From: Streptomyces fulvorobeus
GTDB taxonomy: Bacteria; Actinomycetota; Actinomycetes; Streptomycetales; Streptomycetaceae
Length of the DNA: 64,000 bases
Assembly: GCF_013167895.1 (NCBI RefSeq)
Contig: NZ_BLWC01000001.1
Location: 5,766,001 to 5,830,000, forward strand
Reading direction: 5' to 3'
Position 1 is the stretch's first letter. Each line of letters starts with the position of its first letter. A model generated the notes under the pieces. The model made no database searches. It saw only the letters and a list, made by a program, of their open reading frames with translations, and was not told where the DNA came from. The position numbers and the translations under genes were made by a program. Positions 1-8,765 of the stretch are shown here, piece after piece.

Positions 1-676
1 TCTGCGCGATACCCCGGGCGATGAGCTCCAGGGGGCAGCCCTGCGAGCCGACATGAGCGTGCAGCCTGGTCAGCCACGGCCGCTCGGTGAAAGCCCGTAC
101 GACCGCTTCGCGCGCGCCCTCGTCGTGGAGCGCCACTCCGAACTTGGAGGTCGCCGTCGCGGTGCTCATCGCTTCGATGGAACCGCCGCCCACCTGCGGA
201 TTGACCCGGAGCCCGAGGACGGAAACCGAGTCCCGGGTGCGCAGTTCGTCGATCCGCCGCAGTTCGTCGAAGCTGTCGGCGTTCACGGCGACCCCGAGGG
301 CCAGCGCCAGCCGGATCTCCTGGCGCGTCTTGGCGGGGGAGTCGAGCACGATGTCGGCGGGAGGGAATCCCGCGTCGAGCGCCAGCCGCAGTTCACCGGG
401 GCTCGCGACCTCGCATCCCATGCCGCAGGCGGCGAGCAGCCGCAGGACGGGCACGAGTGAGGACGCCTTGGCGGCGAAGGTGTGGAGCGTATGGGGCATG
501 GCGGGGAACGCGTTCCGCAGCGCGGCCACGGACGTGCGTACCCCGTCGGTGTCGATGAATCCGGCGACGGGCTGCCGTTCGCCCAGCAGGCCGTCCGCGA
601 CGGCCTGGCGGACCACGTCGGCGAACTGCGGGGAACCGGCCGGAGAAGCGGGGATCGGAGAGTTCGTCTGCGTCAT
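1..676 (-). CDS. PLP-dependent DapDC/LysA-like decarboxylase, N-terminal part
   Basis: The minus-strand frame is open from an ATG at 676 to the window edge, so only the first 225 residues are visible. It reads as a fold-type III PLP enzyme of the diaminopimelate/ornithine/arginine decarboxylase family. HTFAAKAS (about residues 65-72) carries the likely PLP lysine (K70), followed by a GCEVASPGEL segment and, near residue 205, a HAHVGSQG motif typical of the alanine-racemase-like barrel. Such enzymes decarboxylate basic or meso-diamino acids in the cytosol. The C-terminal half that sets substrate specificity lies outside the window, so true LysA cannot be told from a paralogue. A MurE-type ligase lies 3 kb away, which may be a thematic link to diaminopimelate. 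Confidence 0.85.
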   Translation of the reverse strand, partial: MTQTNSPIPASPAGSPQFADVVRQAVADGLLGERQPVAGFIDTDGVRTSVAALRNAFPAMPHTLHTFAAKASSLVPVLRLLAACGMGCEVASPGELRLALDAGFPPADIVLDSPAKTRQEIRLALALGVAVNADSFDELRRIDELRTRDSVSVLGLRVNPQVGGGSIEAMSTATATSKFGVALHDEGAREAVVRAFTERPWLTRLHAHVGSQGCPLELIARGIAQ

Positions 677-785
677 ACCGCGAGAGTCGTCGATGGCCGC
701 CCCACAGTTCTTCGTCGAACCGGCCAAGCCTCGCCCTCACCCTTGGCCGGACGGGCAAGCGTCCTGACAAATCATACCGAAGTGC

Positions 786-2438
786 TCAGTTCTCGGCCGT
801 CAGGCGGACGCCGAGCATGAGGAGCAGCCGGGTGTCCGGGTCGTCGACGTCCACACCGAACCGTTCCCTGGCGCGCCGCAGCCGGTAGCGCAGGGTGTTG
901 GGGTGCAGGACGAGCCGCTGTGCCGCCCGGGCGACATCGCCCGAGGTGTCGAGGTAGGCGGCGAGCGAGCGGACGAGCTCGCCACCGGCCGACAGATCGG
1001 CCCGTACGAGATCGTGCACCGGCCCGCTGCCCGCCTCCCACAGGGGCCGTGCGGCGTCCAGGACCCGCAGGACATCGAGTGAGGGGCCCAGCCCGGCGGC
1101 CGTGGCCCAGCGCGGCTCGCCCTCAGCCCCTCCACCCCTCCCGCGCAGCACCCGCAGGACGAGCAGCGCCTCCTCGCACGACGCGGCGGCGCCGAGCGTG
1201 GAAGAGACGACCGAACCCGCCCCCACCCGGACGGGCGCGCCCCCCGGCAGCGACACCGCGAGCGCGTCGAGCTCCTTCGCCAGCCGCACGACGTCCCGGT
1301 CCTGGGCGCTGCCCACGGGCAGCAGGATCAGCAGCCGCTCCGGTTCGCGGAGCACCAGCACCGTCGAGCGGTACGAGGCCGCCTGGAGCGCCAGCACGTC
1401 CAGGGTGCGACCGGCGGAGGGCGGCAGGGCGCCGTCCGCCCGCTCGACTGCCAGCACCGCACAGGGGGCGTCGGGGGACAGGCCGAGAGACCAGGCGTGC
1501 GTACGCGCGTCCCCCCGGCCGTACAGCAGCCCGCGCAGGGCGTGGTCCCTGCGGCGTACGGCCGCACTCTCCCGCAGCCGGTGGCTGATCAGGTGCGGGG
1601 CCGCGACCTCCGCCGCCCGGCGCAGGGCGTCCGGTGCCCGCGGGAAGAGGCTGCGGCCGTCGGCCGCGACCCAGATGGAGCCGAGCACCTCCGGCCCGCT
1701 GCGAACGGCGATGATCAGGCGTTCCGGGCTGTCCCCGTCAGCGGGGCGGTGGATGACGTCCCGGGAGGTCCACAGCGCGTGCAGGATTCCGCTGCGGCGC
1801 AGCTCGGCGACCCGCCACTCGGGGACCCGCCCGCCGAGGATCGTGGAGCGGCGGACCCCGTCGGCCTCGGACCGGGTGGCGGAATGCGCCAGCACCCGGA
1901 ACCGGGTGTCCTCGATGGTGATCGCGCCACCCGTGTACTCGGCGATGGCGGCGGCGAGCGCGCTCAGACCGCCCGCCGCGGCGTCGGGCATCTCCGGCGG
2001 CCCCTCGACGCGATCCGTGCCCGCGTACGACAGCGCGGAGCGCAGGAGCGCCGCGGTGTCGGTCCAGTCCGCCCACGCCGCCCGGGCCAGCACGGCGAGT
2101 CCCGACTCCTCGGCGGCAGCCAGCACTTCGGGGGCCGGGAGCACGCCCTCCGTCTCGCGCAGCACCACGGCTGCCGCGCCGCGCCCGGCCGCCCCGCGCA
2201 CCGCGGCCACCGCCCCGGCGGAGGAGACCGGCGGCCCCACCGCCAGCACGGCGCACGCCTCGGCCGACCGCGTGCCCTCCTCGTCACCGAACACGACGCC
2301 CCGCACGGCGACGTCCTGGCCGGCCGGCGCCAGCAGGAGCCGCAGCCTGCCGCTGTCGTCGAACGCGAGGATGTCGCGCAGCGTGCTGCCCCGCACCGGC
2401 ACGTGGTGAGGCGGTCGGCTGGTCACGCGACCGAGCAT
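786..2438 (-). CDS. PucR family transcriptional regulator
   Basis: A 550-aa protein with the PucR layout: an N-terminal purine-catabolism-type sensory domain (about residues 15-135), a divergent GGDEF-like middle segment (about 290-420) and a C-terminal PucR-type HTH (about 490-545) containing VARAAQRLVLHPNTLRYRLR, the family's DNA-binding signature. It is a cytosolic transcription factor. Relatives control purine or amino-acid degradation genes, but the target here is unknown. It lies next to, and in the same orientation as, the PLP decarboxylase downstream, with a 110-bp gap, so it may regulate that gene. ATG at 2438 is used; a GTG (VTSRPPHH) five codons inside is an alternative. Confidence 0.88.
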   Translation of the reverse strand: MLGRVTSRPPHHVPVRGSTLRDILAFDDSGRLRLLLAPAGQDVAVRGVVFGDEEGTRSAEACAVLAVGPPVSSAGAVAAVRGAAGRGAAAVVLRETEGVLPAPEVLAAAEESGLAVLARAAWADWTDTAALLRSALSYAGTDRVEGPPEMPDAAAGGLSALAAAIAEYTGGAITIEDTRFRVLAHSATRSEADGVRRSTILGGRVPEWRVAELRRSGILHALWTSRDVIHRPADGDSPERLIIAVRSGPEVLGSIWVAADGRSLFPRAPDALRRAAEVAAPHLISHRLRESAAVRRRDHALRGLLYGRGDARTHAWSLGLSPDAPCAVLAVERADGALPPSAGRTLDVLALQAASYRSTVLVLREPERLLILLPVGSAQDRDVVRLAKELDALAVSLPGGAPVRVGAGSVVSSTLGAAASCEEALLVLRVLRGRGGGAEGEPRWATAAGLGPSLDVLRVLDAARPLWEAGSGPVHDLVRADLSAGGELVRSLAAYLDTSGDVARAAQRLVLHPNTLRYRLRRARERFGVDVDDPDTRLLLMLGVRLTAEN

Positions 2439-2478
2439 ACGAGCGGGCGGCCGCGGGGGAGCGACCCAGACGGGCTCT

Positions 2479-2649
2479 TCAAGCTGGGCGTCCCGCCTCG
2501 GTGACCACCGCCCGCCAGTCGTCCTGGGCGCCCCCGGCCTCCCGGGCGGACCGCTCGCCGGGGAGCAGACTCAGCAGCTCGGGCGGGGCGTCGTCACGGC
2601 GGCGCATCGGGTGGAGCCCTGTGACGCCCGTGCGCGCGGCGCCGGTCAT
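2479..2649 (-). CDS. Small hypothetical protein, 56 aa
   Basis: A short minus-strand frame (ATG 2649; a GTG at 2664 is possible) between the PucR gene and the DUF5709 gene. Almost every codon ends in G or C, as in real genes of this chromosome, which is the main support. The product is charged and Arg/Ala/Gly-rich, with no membrane segment and no motif I recognise. No strong ribosome-binding site is visible. It could be chance coding potential in high-GC DNA. Confidence 0.33.
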   Translation of the reverse strand: MTGAARTGVTGLHPMRRRDDAPPELLSLLPGERSAREAGGAQDDWRAVVTEAGRPA

Positions 2650-2724
2650 CTGCGGTGCGCTCACCGACTCTGCGGGGGTCGCGCCGGGGCGGACTGACCG
2701 GTGCGTACGGCGGCGACAGCGCGT

Positions 2725-3234
2725 TCAGCGCGTCGTCACCTCTCCGGCGGGCGGGGACTCGTCGTCCAGCGGAGTTCCCTCCAGCGGCTCCGCGTCGTCG
2801 TCGACGACATGCATGGCGGCCTCCTCCGCCGACGCGGCGGCCCCGTCGATGCCCACGTCCTGAGCGGTCGGTGGGGAAGGCACGCCGCCGTCCGCCTGCT
2901 GTGTCAGCCGGCCGGCCCGGACGACGCCGACCTCCGCGTCCCAGAGCTCCCCGTCCCCCTCGGACAGGTCACCGGGGCCCTCGTCCGCATCGGAGACATC
3001 GGGCAGCTCACGCGTGAGGCGCCGGTCCAGGGACTCCCCCTCGTGCTGTTCCGCCGCGGTGGTGCCCTCCTCGTCGACGGCCCACGGCCGCTCCGGCGGG
3101 GAGTACCCCGCGTCCAGGAGATCGGTGACGTCCGAGACGTCCAGGGTGTCCTCGGGACCGAGGAGTTCGTTCGGGTCGGAGGCTTCCGCTTCCTGTGGCT
3201 GGTAGACATCGTCCCCCCGTTCGCTGTCGGTCAT
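2725..3234 (-). CDS. DUF5709 domain-containing protein
   Basis: A 169-aa, very acidic soluble protein. The run PNELLGPEDTLDVSDVTDLL and then GYSPPERPWAVDEEGTTAAEQ-like text (about residues 20-62), followed by GESLDRRLTRE, match the DUF5709 family, which is widespread in actinomycetes and of unknown function. The open frame extends upstream, but MTDSERGD at 3234 is chosen because an AGAGGAC ribosome-binding site sits just before it and the family normally begins here. The C-terminal half is low-complexity Ala/Asp/Glu. It is transcribed away from the MurE-like gene. Confidence 0.82.
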   Translation of the reverse strand: MTDSERGDDVYQPQEAEASDPNELLGPEDTLDVSDVTDLLDAGYSPPERPWAVDEEGTTAAEQHEGESLDRRLTRELPDVSDADEGPGDLSEGDGELWDAEVGVVRAGRLTQQADGGVPSPPTAQDVGIDGAAASAEEAAMHVVDDDAEPLEGTPLDDESPPAGEVTTR

Positions 3235-3395
3235 CGCGGTGTCCTCTCGTCCGGGGCGACGGGCCCTCTGTACGCAATTCCACTCCGGTACGCGGGGAGC
3301 CGCCAACGGAAGGGACCCGGCGCCGCCGGCCATGGAGCGGCGGGGCGGGATCCCGGGCGGAACAGGAAAGGTCCGACCGGACGTACACTCGGCTC

Positions 3396-3548
3396 ATGGG
3401 TCGTAGACGTGCCACGAGGGAGAGCCTGCCGCAGGCCACCGCCGTGCTGCGCCCGGCCGCGGCGCGTAGGACGGGTACCGGGCCGGTGAGCACCGACGGC
3501 GTCGGCGCTCCCGGGACCGGCCGTACCGCTCTGCACGGTCACGGCTAG
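3396..3548 (+). CDS. Possible small ORF, 50 aa, in the 3235-3791 gap
   Basis: The 557-bp stretch between the DUF5709 gene and the MurE-like gene holds one short frame with host-like third-position GC, starting at ATG 3396. A TACACT hexamer ending 7 bp upstream could be a -10 box for a leaderless transcript. The product is Arg/Thr/Gly-rich and unrecognised. Apart from this I see only the untranslated leader of the downstream gene. Confidence 0.28.
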   Translation: MGRRRATRESLPQATAVLRPAAARRTGTGPVSTDGVGAPGTGRTALHGHG

Positions 3549-3791
3549 CGATCTTCTCCATCCGGTCACGGTCGGTGACTCCTGGCGGCTCCCGCGGGGG
3601 ACTCGCCCCTGACCGCTGCCCCTCCCCGAACACAGCGGGCGTCCTGCCCCGCTGAACCTGTCGCGTCCCGTTCCTCCGGGAACGCGCGACGACCCCCACG
3701 GTTCCACATCACCACGCAGCTTGCGGAACACCGCCCGTGCTGCTGTCCGGCGACGCCGCACCACGGGCCGAGCCACTTCGAAGGGATCACT

Positions 3792-5267
3792 GTGAAGCTG
3801 AGCGAGCTGCTGGCCGGACAGGAACACCAGATTCTCCAGGGCGACCCCACGCGGACGTCGATCACGGCGGGCACGACGTTCGACGCCGAACTGGCCGCGC
3901 CCGGCTCGTTGTTCGTCGCGGTACCCGGCTACCAGGGCGGGGGCCCCGAAGCCGTCGCTCCGGCGGTCGCCCGCGGTGCGGCGGCGGTGCTCGTCGGCGC
4001 CGACGTACCGGAGCACCCGGTGCCCGCGGCGGACGTGTGCGTGGTCAGAGTGCCCGACATCCGGGCCGCGGCGGCCGTCGTCGCCTCGCGCTACTTCGGT
4101 GAGCCCGGCCGGCAGATGGACATGATCGCGATCACCGGGACCAACGGGAAGACCTCGGTCTCGTACATGGTCGAGTCCGTGCTGCGCATCGCCGAGGGCG
4201 CGAAGGCCGGCGTCATCGGGACGGCGGGCAGCCGGATCGGTGACGAGCTGATCCCGATGCCGCAGTCGGTCCTGACGACCCCGGAGACCCCGGACCTCCA
4301 GTACATCCTGGGCCACATGCGGGACCGCGGTGTCGGCACCGTGGTGCTCGAGGCGACCTCCATGGGTCTGCTGACGCACCGCGTGGACCGCACCTTCATC
4401 GATGTCGGCGTCTTCACCAACCTGACCCAGGACCACCTGGACGACCACGGGACGATGGAGAACTACCGGGACGCCAAACTCCGGCTGTTCCAGGGCCTGT
4501 GCCGGCACGCGGTGATCAACGTCGACGACCCGGTCGGTGCCGCGATCCGCGACGCCGCGCCCGACGCCGTGACCACGTACGCCCTGGACGCCGAGGCGGA
4601 CTACCGGGCCACCGACCTCGCGGTCGACGCGTCGGGCACCCGGTTCACCCTGCACCACGACGGCCGCAAGTACCCGGCGGCGATCCCCTCGCCCGGCCGC
4701 TTCTCCGTGGCCAACGCGCTCGCCACGGTGGCCGCCTGCCACGTCCTCGGCCACGACCTGGCCGGACTGGTCGCCGCGCTCGAACAGATGCCGCAGATCC
4801 CGGGCCGTTTCGAGCGGGTCACCACCCCTTCCGGTACCTCGGTAATCGTGGACTACGCCCACTCCCCGGACTCCCTGAGCAAGGTCCTGACGACCATTCG
4901 CGGTTTCGCCGCGGGCAGGGTCATCACCGTCTTCGGCTGCGGCGGCGACCGCGACACCACCAAGCGGGCCGACATGGGAACGATCGCGGGCACCGGCTCG
5001 GACCTGTGCGTCCTCACCTCGGACAACCCCCGCCACGAGGACCCCGAGGACATCCTCGACCAGATCGCACCGGCCCTCACCGCGACCGGAACCCCCTTCG
5101 AACGGTTCGTGGACCGGCGCGAGGCGATCGCCTTCGCGCTCTCCGTCGCGGGACCCGACGACATCGTGCTCATCGCGGGTAAGGGCAGCGAGCCGCATCA
5201 GATCGTCGGCGACGCCCTGCTCCCCTTCAGCGACATGGCGACCGTCCGCGAACTCACCGAGGTGTAG
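3792..5267 (+). CDS. Mur ligase, MurE type (UDP-MurNAc-Ala-Glu:diaminopimelate ligase paralogue)
   Basis: A 491-aa ATP-dependent amide ligase of the MurE family. The N-terminal UDP-binding domain is followed by the Mur P-loop ITGTNGKTS (about residues 113-121), a TTPETPD segment, a carbamylated-lysine region and the C-terminal DNPR motif (SDNPRHEDPED, near 408-418), which marks acceptance of diaminopimelate rather than lysine. The enzyme would add DAP to the UDP-MurNAc-dipeptide in the cytosol. It starts at GTG 3792. There are no dcw-cluster neighbours (no murF, mraY or ftsW), so this may be a second, non-housekeeping copy, perhaps for a modified or secondary-metabolite peptide. Full length, no disruption. 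Confidence 0.88.
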   Translation: MKLSELLAGQEHQILQGDPTRTSITAGTTFDAELAAPGSLFVAVPGYQGGGPEAVAPAVARGAAAVLVGADVPEHPVPAADVCVVRVPDIRAAAAVVASRYFGEPGRQMDMIAITGTNGKTSVSYMVESVLRIAEGAKAGVIGTAGSRIGDELIPMPQSVLTTPETPDLQYILGHMRDRGVGTVVLEATSMGLLTHRVDRTFIDVGVFTNLTQDHLDDHGTMENYRDAKLRLFQGLCRHAVINVDDPVGAAIRDAAPDAVTTYALDAEADYRATDLAVDASGTRFTLHHDGRKYPAAIPSPGRFSVANALATVAACHVLGHDLAGLVAALEQMPQIPGRFERVTTPSGTSVIVDYAHSPDSLSKVLTTIRGFAAGRVITVFGCGGDRDTTKRADMGTIAGTGSDLCVLTSDNPRHEDPEDILDQIAPALTATGTPFERFVDRREAIAFALSVAGPDDIVLIAGKGSEPHQIVGDALLPFSDMATVRELTEV

Positions 5268-5402
5268 GGCGCGCGACGCCGCCCCACTCGCCTCCCGGAC
5301 GCGCCGATCGCGACGAATAAGGTGTTGGCCGCCGGGACAGGCCCCTGACCTGCTGAACCCGAGCCCGGGGGGCGTGAGGCGACCGGGGGAGCGGCGACGT
5401 GG

Positions 5403-5800
5403 GTGCGCACCACGGAGGCCGCACGGACGCTTGTCGACGACTGCCGCGCCCTCGTGTTCGGCGCCCCGGTCCTCGGCATCTTCCCGGCGGTGTACGGAGA
5501 TCTGCTCTTCGCCGTATACAGCCGTATGCAGCAGCGGACCGGCCGAGTCCTACGCCCGTGCGGGCGGCACGGCGTACCCGGCCCGCTTCGACCGGCGCCG
5601 GGGCGGCAGGGACGAACCGGTCCACGCCTGACGCAGCGCGGACGTCCCCTTCGCCTTCGGCACCCCCGACGACCCGGACACCTACCTCCTGATCGGCGGC
5701 CCGCCGAGCCCGGCCGACCACGAGCCCCCGCGCGGATGGCGCGGGCCTGGGCGGATTTCGCCGCCCACGGAGACCCCGGCCGGCCGCCCGACCGGCGCGG
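5403..5800 (+). pseudogene. Relic of a type-B carboxylesterase (C-terminal part)
   Basis: Three overlapping frames each hold a piece of the C-terminus of a carboxylesterase/para-nitrobenzyl esterase. In order they are FGAPVLGIFPAVYGD (about 5458-5502), AESYARAGGTAYPARFDRR (about 5548-5605), DVPFAFGTPDDPD (about 5643-5680) and ARAWADFAAHGDPGRP (about 5739-5787). The last matches the usual 'W-x-x-FA-x-x-GdP' family end. No single frame links them, and the catalytic N-terminal two thirds are absent, so this is a decayed fragment rather than one homopolymer error. It accounts for most of the 5268-6077 gap. Confidence 0.6.
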
Positions 5801-5960
5801 GCAGCGGTCCGGTGAGGTCCGGGGCGCCGGGGAGTACGGCGCCGGAGAACACACGGCGAGGCACCGGCCGACCCACTCCGCGCCCCGTGGCGCACCGCGG
5901 GCTTCCCGCTGGCCGGGCCGTGAACACCGCGTGTACGGCCAGGGGCGGCAGGCACCCCTG

Positions 5961-5992
5961 CGCGCGGGGGCGCGCGGTTTCGCCCCCGCGCG
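5961..5992. terminator. GC-rich hairpin terminator
   Basis: GCGCGGGGGCG (5962-5972) and CGCCCCCGCGC (5981-5991) form a perfect 11-bp stem with an 8-nt loop, between the esterase relic and the Rpf-LysM-M23 gene. It lacks a long T-tract, as is usual in streptomycetes. Confidence 0.6.
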
Positions 5993-6077
5993 CCCCTAGC
6001 TCCCTTGTCATCGACCCGCTGCTACGCCTAAGTTGACCGATTGTCACGTGTCCGACAGCCAGGGGGGAAGCCGAATC

Positions 6078-7390
6078 ATGGCCGCGAACGGACGGCACCG
6101 CAGATATCAGCCCAGCCGCATCAACCGTGTCTCGCTCACGGTGACGGCCGGCGGCGCGGGCATCGCGCTGCCGTTCATCACCGCCGCGTCGGCGGGCGCC
6201 GCCTCGGCGGACGTGTGGGAGAAGGTCGCCGCCTGCGAGTCGACCAGCAACTGGCACGTCAACACGGGCAACGGCTACTACGGCGGCCTGCAGTTCTCCG
6301 GGTCCACCTGGGCCGCGTACGGGGGCACGGCCTACGCGCCGCGCGCCGACCTCGCCACCAGGGACCAGCAGATCGCGGTGGCCGAGAAGGTGCTGGACGG
6401 CCAGGGCCCTGGTGCCTGGCCGACCTGTTCCGTACGCGCGGGGCTGACCCGCGGAGGCGACGCCCCCGACCTCGCCCCCAGTCGCTGGGGACCAGACCGG
6501 CGGACGCGCCGCAGAGGAGCGCTCCGCGCGCCGAGCCGAAGACCGCGGCCCCCGCGACACCGACGACCGTGCCCGGCCTGCGGGAGTCGTACACGGTCGC
6601 CCGCGGCGACTCGCTCTCCGGCATCGCCACCACCGAGGACGTCCGTGGGGGCTGGCAGCGCCTCTACGCCGCGAACCGGCAGATCGTCGGGGACGACCCC
6701 GACCTGATCCTTCCCGGGCAGCGGCTCAGCCTGGACGTGGCCAAGGCGCGGGGAACCGCCCGGAAGCCCGCGGCCGCCGCGCCGGCCCCGAAGCGGCCGG
6801 CGGCCCCCGAGGTCCAGCAGAAGCGGGAAGCGGAGCCGCGGCCGGAGAAGACGGCGAAGCCGCAGCCCGAGCGGGAAGCGAAGCCGCAGCCCGAGAAGAC
6901 GGCGAAGCAGGAGCAGAAGAAGGAAGCCGGGCAGGAGCAGAAGAAGACCGTCCGCTCGGACCGGGCGTCCGAGCGCGTGGAGAAGAGTTCAGGCTTCAGC
7001 GCCCCGGTGGCGGCCCGCACGGGCACCCCGTACCGCCAGTCCGGCTCCTGGTCCAGCGGCTACCACACCGGAGTCGACTTCCCCGTCCCCACCGGCACCT
7101 CGGTGAGGGCCGTGTCCGCCGGGACGGTGGTATCGGCCGGCTGGGCCGGGGCGTACGGCTACGAGGTCGTCATCCGGCACGGCGACGGCAGGTACAGCCA
7201 GTACGCGCACCTGTCCGCGCTGAACGTGCGCGCCGGCCAGCAGGTCGGCGGCGGTCAGCGGATCGCCCGTTCGGGCTCCACGGGCAACAGCACAGGTCCG
7301 CATCTGCACTTCGAGATCCGCACCGGCCCCGGTTACGGCTCCGACGTCGACCCCCTGGCCTACCTCAGGGCGGGCGGCGTCAGGATCTGA
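6078..7390 (+). CDS. Secreted Rpf-like transglycosylase-LysM-M23 endopeptidase (one-base frameshift)
   Basis: Two overlapping frames together give one wall-lytic protein. From ATG 6078 (strong AGGGGGG site) come a signal peptide ending AGAASA and a resuscitation-promoting-factor domain (VWEKVAACES to AWPTCSVRAGL, about residues 43-118). One frame back follow a LysM domain (YTVARGDSLSGIA), a Lys/Glu/Pro repeat linker and an M23 metallopeptidase domain with GYHTGVDFP and GPHLHFEI, its zinc-ligand motifs. Adding one C to the C5 run at 6475-6479 joins them in a natural way. As written, translation ends early and the peptidase is lost. The protein would cleave peptidoglycan outside the cell, with roles in spore germination or growth by analogy. 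Confidence 0.82.
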
Positions 7391-8535
7391 ACCGAACCGG
7401 TCCGCCGGTCGCCTCCGCTCGCGGGCCCGCCGAACGCCACGCCGCCCACCACGCGCCGCCCCTGGGGCGGCGTCAGGGCCGGCGGCAGGGAGTTCGGCGC
7501 CGGAAAGGAAGCCGTGGCCGCCACCTCGGCAGACGGACGGCCGGCGGCTGCGGGGCGCGCTCCGACGGGCGACGAAGGCGCGGGCGGGCTCGCGAGTTCC
7601 GGCAGTCGGCCGGACGGGCTCCGGGGCACGGGCACACTGTGGGCCCCGCCGTCCGCCGCGCCGGGCGCGGCGGTGCGTACCGCGTCCGGCGCGGTGCGGG
7701 TCCGTTCGGCCCCGAGCCGCTCCCTGGTGAGCAGGACGAGACCGCCCGCCGTCACCGCGCCGGAGACCAGCGCGAGGAGGGTGCCCGTCAGGCCGAAACG
7801 GAAGTGCTCACCGAAGAGGGTGATCCCCACCGCCGCCGCGACCACCGGGTTCACGACCGTCACGACCGCCAGCGGGGCGGTCAGACCCGCGCCCCGGTAC
7901 GCGGACTGGGACAGCAGGAGCCCCGCCGCCGCGAGACCGGCGATCACCAGCAGGGTCGGCAGGCCGGAACCCACGGAGCCGGAGGTCCACTCCACGGCCA
8001 CGGTCTTGGTGAAGACCGAGCCCATCCCGAAGGCGATCCCGGCGCCGGTCGCCAGCAGGACACTGCGCACCATCGGTCCGCGCAGCCCCCTGGCGAGAAG
8101 GAAGAGCGCCGCCACGCCGCCGAACGTCACCGCCGCCAGCATCGCCTGCTCGGAGGCGCCCAGCGTGTGCGACTGCGCGCTCCCCGTCAGGGCCAGCAGT
8201 CCGGCCAGGCCGACGGTGGCCGTCACCGCGCCCCGCCAGGCCGTGGTCCCCGCCCTGCGGCGCACGAACAGCGCGGCCATGGGCAGGGCGAACACGATCG
8301 TCAGGGCACCGAGGGGCTGGACGAGGCTCAGAGGCCCGTAGGCGAGCGCCACCACGTGGAGCACCGCGCCCACCCCGTTCAGCGCGACAGCGGCCCACCA
8401 GGCCGCGTTGCGCAGGAGAGTCGTGTACGAGCGGCCGTCCCCGCCCGCGGCGACGCGCTCCTGGACGATCGCCCCGGCCGCGTAGGCGACCGCGGAGACC
8501 AGTGACAGGAGCACAGACAGCGCGAGGGAACTCAT
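7360..8535 (-). CDS. DMT-superfamily (EamA-like) membrane transporter
   Basis: A 391-aa integral membrane protein. About ten hydrophobic helices fill residues 1-280, starting MSSLALSVLLSLVSAVAYAA, with the two-fold repeat of drug/metabolite transporters. They are followed by a ~110-residue Pro/Ala/Ser-rich cytosolic tail. The ligand is not predictable. MSSLAL (8535) is preferred over an upstream MVC start. The last 31 bp overlap the 3' end of the convergent Rpf-LysM-M23 gene. A perfect 7-bp inverted repeat lies about 60-80 bp upstream of the start and may be an operator. Confidence 0.82.
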   Translation of the reverse strand: MSSLALSVLLSLVSAVAYAAGAIVQERVAAGGDGRSYTTLLRNAAWWAAVALNGVGAVLHVVALAYGPLSLVQPLGALTIVFALPMAALFVRRRAGTTAWRGAVTATVGLAGLLALTGSAQSHTLGASEQAMLAAVTFGGVAALFLLARGLRGPMVRSVLLATGAGIAFGMGSVFTKTVAVEWTSGSVGSGLPTLLVIAGLAAAGLLLSQSAYRGAGLTAPLAVVTVVNPVVAAAVGITLFGEHFRFGLTGTLLALVSGAVTAGGLVLLTRERLGAERTRTAPDAVRTAAPGAADGGAHSVPVPRSPSGRLPELASPPAPSSPVGARPAAAGRPSAEVAATASFPAPNSLPPALTPPQGRRVVGGVAFGGPASGGDRRTGSVQILTPPALR

Positions 8536-8592
8536 ACAGACCACGATGTCCTGTCGGGGCCGCCGAGTCGTCGTCCCAGAGGCGGCGATTCG

Positions 8593-8614
8593 ACGTACTG
8601 CTCCGGTAGTACGT
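8593..8614. promoter_or_regulatory. Perfect inverted repeat upstream of the DMT transporter
   Basis: ACGTACT (8593-8599) and AGTACGT (8608-8614) form a perfect dyad with an 8-bp spacer in the 230-bp gap between the divergent DMT transporter and FhuF-like genes. It looks like a binding site for a dimeric repressor. The regulator is not in the window as far as I can tell. Confidence 0.4.
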
Positions 8615-8765
8615 ACAGGGGTTCGGCGTCCTCCTCCCGACGGTAGTCCTCCTCGCGCGGAACGTCAGAAGTCGCGGTTCGCCGGGTACGGTGAGCTCCC
8701 GGCCAGGCACGGCGGGTGGCCGGACGGGGCGGACGGGCGGGGGACGGCCCGAGGGGGAGCAGACC

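Noticed and set aside
3231..5198. Long open frame on the minus strand opposite the MurE-like gene
   Set aside because: It is the antisense shadow typical of very high GC coding DNA; the product is Arg/Gly/Val-rich with no motifs, and the plus-strand gene is certain.
5993..6077. c-di-AMP (ydaO) riboswitch upstream of the Rpf-type gene
   Set aside because: These riboswitches often precede rpf genes in actinobacteria, but the gap after the terminator is only about 85 nt and the conserved core is not visible.
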